Source: Streptomyces chartreusis NRRL 3882
GTDB taxonomy: Bacteria > Actinomycetota > Actinomycetes > Streptomycetales > Streptomycetaceae
Reading direction: 5' to 3'
Assembly (NCBI RefSeq): GCF_900236475.1
Contig: NZ_LT963352.1
Span: 3,348,001 to 3,412,000 of the forward strand
DNA length: 64,000 nucleotides
Made by a program: the position numbers and the translations under genes. The first letter of the stretch is position 1, and every line of letters starts with the position of its first letter. The notes beneath the pieces were generated by a model. It worked only from the letters and a program-made list of their open reading frames with translations. It searched no databases and had not been told where the DNA came from. This document shows, piece by piece, positions 61,417-64,000 of the stretch.

Positions 61417-62664
61417 TCAGCCGGCAGCCACCGCCCCCGCAGTACCCGCCGCCCCGGCCGCGCCCGCCGAGCGGGGCGTCCCGGCCGAGCCCGTCGTGCC
61501 CGTGGCACTCCCCGGGCCGGGCGGGCCCCCGGCAGCCGCCGAGCCCATCGGTCCAGCCGGTCCGGCCGTACTCGCCGGACCCTTCTGACCACCCGGCCCC
61601 TCCCCCGGCCCCGCCGTGGACAGCCGGTGCACGTCCCGCGCCGCCCCCGTCACCCCCGACAGGAAGCCCTGGGCGCGGGGGGAGGCGTGGTCGGTCAGCC
61701 AGGACGGGTCGATGTCGCAGACCGCGACGCGGACCTCGGTGCCGGAGAGGGCGAGCGGGAGGGTGTGGACGACCGTGGAGGGGAAGCTGAGGATCGTCCG
61801 GCCGATGGGGCCGCGGCGGGCGATCAGTTCGAGGGGGAGTTCGGGGCGGACGATCTCCAGGCCCGTCTCGACCGCGAGCCGGTGGAGCTTGTCCGTGCTC
61901 TCGCGGCGGTGGGCGAAGTAGCGGGTCGCGCCGTGGGCCCGGGCCAGCGCACGGACGGCCTCCAGGTAGCGGTCGTCGTCGACCACACCCGTCTCCACCA
62001 GGGACGTGCCCACCATGTCGGCACCCTTGGTGATGCGGGGCGGGCCGAAGCGGGCCCGTGTCCACGCGAAGTCGTTGGCGCTGACGGTGACGCCCGCCGG
62101 GGTCTCCTCCATCGGCATGGAGGAGAAGATCTCGACGTGGCGGTCGCCGCCGGGGGTCAGGCGGCGGCGGGCCGACGACGACACCGGCGCGAAGATCAGG
62201 TCGCGCGGGCCCGGGCGGCCGCCCTTGCGGTGCCAGCGCACCAGCCGTTCGCCCCGGGCCAGCTGGCCGACGAACTCCATGGTCGCCGTGCCGTCGTCGA
62301 CGACGACCAGGTCACGGGCCCGGGTGATCGTCAGCAGCAGTTGGACGTAGCGGGAGAAGGGGTCCCCCAGTACGACCCGGCGCGCCCTGCGGAGCAGGCC
62401 GGCCAGGCCGCCGATGGTCTGGAAGGGCGCCAGGGGCCCGCCGCGGGCTTCCTCCCAGCGGACCTCGTGCCCCTCGTCGCGGGCCAGGTCGGACATCCGC
62501 CGCAGCTGGCCGCGCGTCATCGGGTCGACGGGCGACAGCACCACGAGGGTGAGCCCCACGCCGGGCGCATGCGCGTGCGCCCACTCCAGCACGTTCAGCA
62601 GCTGTACCGGACTCTCGACGAACGCGAGAGTGTGGGGGCCGGCGTTCCCGGCGCGGGGGCTCAT
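61417..62664 (-). CDS. Polysialyltransferase-like protein with collagen-like tail
   Basis: A 415-residue protein. Residues about 10-345 resemble the alpha-2,8-polysialyltransferase family (LAFVESPVQLLNVLEWAHAHAPGVGLTLVVLSP; VVLGDPFSRYVQLLLTITRARDLVVVDDGTATMEF; FAHRRESTDKLHRL; LSFPSTVVHTLPLAL), with the conserved D-D-G and H-R-R-E segments. It should transfer sialic acid- or Kdn-like sugars to a growing chain. The last 60-65 residues are a low-complexity tail of Gly-X-Y triplets (GPAGPM, GTTGSAGTP, GAAGAAGTAGAV), collagen-like. It follows neuB by 47 bases, so both belong to one polymer cluster, probably the Kdn-containing teichulosonic acid of the wall. Confidence 0.85.
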   Translation of the reverse strand: MSPRAGNAGPHTLAFVESPVQLLNVLEWAHAHAPGVGLTLVVLSPVDPMTRGQLRRMSDLARDEGHEVRWEEARGGPLAPFQTIGGLAGLLRRARRVVLGDPFSRYVQLLLTITRARDLVVVDDGTATMEFVGQLARGERLVRWHRKGGRPGPRDLIFAPVSSSARRRLTPGGDRHVEIFSSMPMEETPAGVTVSANDFAWTRARFGPPRITKGADMVGTSLVETGVVDDDRYLEAVRALARAHGATRYFAHRRESTDKLHRLAVETGLEIVRPELPLELIARRGPIGRTILSFPSTVVHTLPLALSGTEVRVAVCDIDPSWLTDHASPRAQGFLSGVTGAARDVHRLSTAGPGEGPGGQKGPASTAGPAGPMGSAAAGGPPGPGSATGTTGSAGTPRSAGAAGAAGTAGAVAAG

Positions 62665-62711
62665 CGACGTACGACCGTCCCGTCGTAAGGGGGGTTGTGG
62701 GGGTGGTGCGC

Positions 62712-63650
62712 TCAGACGCCTACCGGCTCGCCCGCCGCGTCGGCGATCTCCGCCTCGGCGACCACACCGGCGACGCGGCGCAGCTTCTTCATGGGGGCCA
62801 GCTCGGACTCGTAGACCTTCTTCACGCCGTCGCCGAGGGAGGCCTCGATGGTGCGGATGTCGCGGACGAGGCGGGTCAGGCCCTGCGGCTCCACGGAGGC
62901 GGCCTGGTCCGAGCCCCACATGGCGCGGTCGAGGGTGATGTGACGCTCGACGAAGGTGGCGCCCAGGGCGACCGCGGCGAGAGTGGTCTGGAGGCCGGTC
63001 TCGTGGCCGGAGTAGCCGATCGGGACGTTCGGGAACTCCTTCTCCAGCGTGTTGATCACACGCAGGTTGAGCTCCTCGGCCTTCGCCGGGTAGGTCGAGG
63101 TGGCGTGGCACATCAGGATGTTGTCGGAGCCGAGGACCTCGACCGCGTGGCGGATCTGCTTCGGGGTCGACATGCCGGTGGAGAGGATCACCGCGCGGCC
63201 GGTGGCGCGCAGGGCGCGCAGCAGCTCGTCGTCGGTGAGGGAGGCGGAGGCGACCTTGTGGGCGGGGACGTCGAACTTCTCCAGGAAGGCGACGGCCTCG
63301 GTGTCCCACGGGGAGGCGAACCAGTCGATGTTCTTCGACTTGCAGTAGTCGTCGATGGCGCGGTACTCGTCCTCGCCGAACTCCACGCGGTGGCGGTAGT
63401 CGATGTAGGTCATCCGGCCCCAGGGGGTGTCGCGCTCGATGTCCCACTGGTCGCGCGGGGTGCAGATCTCGGGGGTGCGCTTCTGGAACTTGACGGCGTC
63501 GCAGCCGGCCTCGGCGGCGGCGTCGATCAGCTTGAAGGCGTTCTCGAGCTCGCCGTTGTGGTTGATGCCGATCTCACCGCAGACGTAGACCGGACGACCC
63601 GGGCCGACCTCGCGCGAACCGAACCGGCGGATACGGGAGTTGGTGCTCAT
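62712..63650 (-). CDS. neuB: NeuB-family sialic acid (Neu5Ac/Kdn-9-P type) synthase
   Basis: A 312-residue synthase joining phosphoenolpyruvate to a hexosamine or hexose to give a nonulosonic acid. Motifs: VYVCGEIGINHNGELENAFKLIDAAAEAGCDAVKFQKR, then DWFASPWDTEAVAFLEKFDVPAHKVASASLTDDELL, ILSTGMSTPKQI, CHATSTYPAKAEELNL, GYSGHETGLQTTLAAVALGATFVERHITLDRAMWGSDQAAS. The C-terminal antifreeze-like (SAF) domain of typical NeuB is missing; this 310-residue short form occurs in Streptomyces clusters for Kdn-type wall polymers. It is 13 bases after the HAD gene. Confidence 0.93.
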   Translation of the reverse strand: MSTNSRIRRFGSREVGPGRPVYVCGEIGINHNGELENAFKLIDAAAEAGCDAVKFQKRTPEICTPRDQWDIERDTPWGRMTYIDYRHRVEFGEDEYRAIDDYCKSKNIDWFASPWDTEAVAFLEKFDVPAHKVASASLTDDELLRALRATGRAVILSTGMSTPKQIRHAVEVLGSDNILMCHATSTYPAKAEELNLRVINTLEKEFPNVPIGYSGHETGLQTTLAAVALGATFVERHITLDRAMWGSDQAASVEPQGLTRLVRDIRTIEASLGDGVKKVYESELAPMKKLRRVAGVVAEAEIADAAGEPVGV

Positions 63651-63663
63651 GGCAGAGATGTCC

Positions 63664-64000
63664 TTACTTGGTGAGGGAATCGAGAGAGGGGCCGAGGATC
63701 CAGCTGGCGATCTCTCGGATCGCGCCGTCGCCACCGGGGACGGTGGTGACCGCGCGTGCGGCGCCGCGCACGACGTCGTGGGCGCTCGCGACCGCCACGG
63801 GCCAGCCCACGAGGGCGAAGCACGGGAGGTCATTGACGTCGTTGCCGACGTAGAGCACGCGCTCCGGCGCGATGCCCTGCTCCTCGCACCACTGCTTCAG
63901 CGCGAGGTCCTTGCGGTCGATGCCGTGCAGCACCGGGAGCTTCAGCTTCCGGGCCCGGGCGGCGACCACAGGGTTCTGTTCCGTGGACAGGATCAGCATC
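63664..64000 (-). CDS. HAD phosphatase (KdsC-like) C-terminal part, cut by the window edge
   Basis: The visible 111 residues are the C-terminal half of a KdsC/NeuA-type HAD phosphatase: ILSTEQNPVVAARARKLKLPVLHGIDRKDLALKQWCEEQGIAPERVLYVGNDVNDLPCFALVGWPVAVASAHDVVRGAARAVTTVPGGDGAIREIASWIL. The Lys of RKDLAL and the Asp pair of GNDVNDLP are the late HAD motifs. The 5' end lies beyond position 64000. It may be the C-terminal domain of a larger CMP-sialic acid synthetase, a fusion known in such clusters. It precedes neuB in the same operon. Confidence 0.88.
   Translation of the reverse strand, partial: MLILSTEQNPVVAARARKLKLPVLHGIDRKDLALKQWCEEQGIAPERVLYVGNDVNDLPCFALVGWPVAVASAHDVVRGAARAVTTVPGGDGAIREIASWILGPSLDSLTK

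Overview
The window looks like a Streptomyces chromosome. It is very GC rich with strong third-position GC bias, uses many GTG starts, and has four-base stop/start overlaps. It carries a gene order I recognise from the core of Streptomyces chromosomes (hutH, cya, birA, pccB, pccE, maf, accA2, lpdA, PNP, deoC, sigQ-afsQ1-afsQ2, add, cdd-deoA, neuB). I see no rRNA, tRNA, CRISPR, insertion sequence or prophage. Family names come from recognised motifs and remembered relatives; no database search was run.

Layout. 0.1-11.4 kb holds envelope and metabolic genes: a DUF4389 membrane protein, a secreted DUF5829-like protein, an SDR, a VOC protein, a zinc alcohol dehydrogenase divergent from an XRE regulator, a large secreted subtilase, an L,D-transpeptidase lipoprotein and a small LAxTG sortase substrate. 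11.5-17.2 kb carries histidine ammonia-lyase, a GAF-GGDEF protein, an enoyl-CoA hydratase behind a GTTAA-N6-TTAAC operator, and a class III adenylate cyclase. 17.5-23.7 kb is an acyl-CoA carboxylase locus (birA, pccB, pccE, a 42-residue membrane peptide, maf, accA2). 24-34.3 kb has a DeoR regulator, an LpdA-like flavoprotein, purine nucleoside phosphorylase, a phosphopentomutase-type enzyme, deoC and two overlapping aldehyde dehydrogenase genes. 34.4-40.3 kb holds a uridine kinase and the sigQ / afsQ1-afsQ2-lipoprotein signalling locus. 41-49.8 kb contains adenosine deaminase, a LysR/MFS pair, a sliding-clamp paralogue, an ECF sigma factor, a STAS protein, an AEC transporter and a Uma2 protein. 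49.9-58.2 kb is a nucleoside uptake and catabolism operon (two BMP-family lipoproteins, ABC ATPase, two permeases, cdd, deoA). 58.2-59.6 kb is a non-coding block of tandem repeats. 59.6-64 kb has an M20 amidohydrolase and the edge of a sialic-acid-like sugar polymer cluster (polysialyltransferase-like protein, NeuB, HAD phosphatase).

How the genes work together. The strongest signal is a dispersed nucleoside regulon. A 12-bp palindrome (CTACGCGCGTAG, or TAACGCGCGTAG) lies in front of six transcription units: PNP, deoC, add, the ABC transporter operon and each BMP lipoprotein. The enzymes form a complete route: import, deamination, phosphorolysis, deoxyribose-1-P to deoxyribose-5-P, aldol cleavage to acetaldehyde and glyceraldehyde-3-P, then acetaldehyde oxidation. 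PNP, deoC and add also appear to have -10 elements only 6-7 nt before the start codon, which suggests leaderless mRNAs.

A second hidden layer is DNA damage control. The sliding-clamp paralogue and the neighbouring ECF sigma gene both have exact matches to the RecA-independent (PafBC-type) promoter TTGTCRGTG-N8-TANNNT. Further observations include an AfsQ1 box in the sigQ/afsQ1 gap, a long palindrome before deoR, a probable ATC start for the ABC ATPase, a probable stop-loss in the alcohol dehydrogenase, and several enzymes lacking a canonical catalytic residue.
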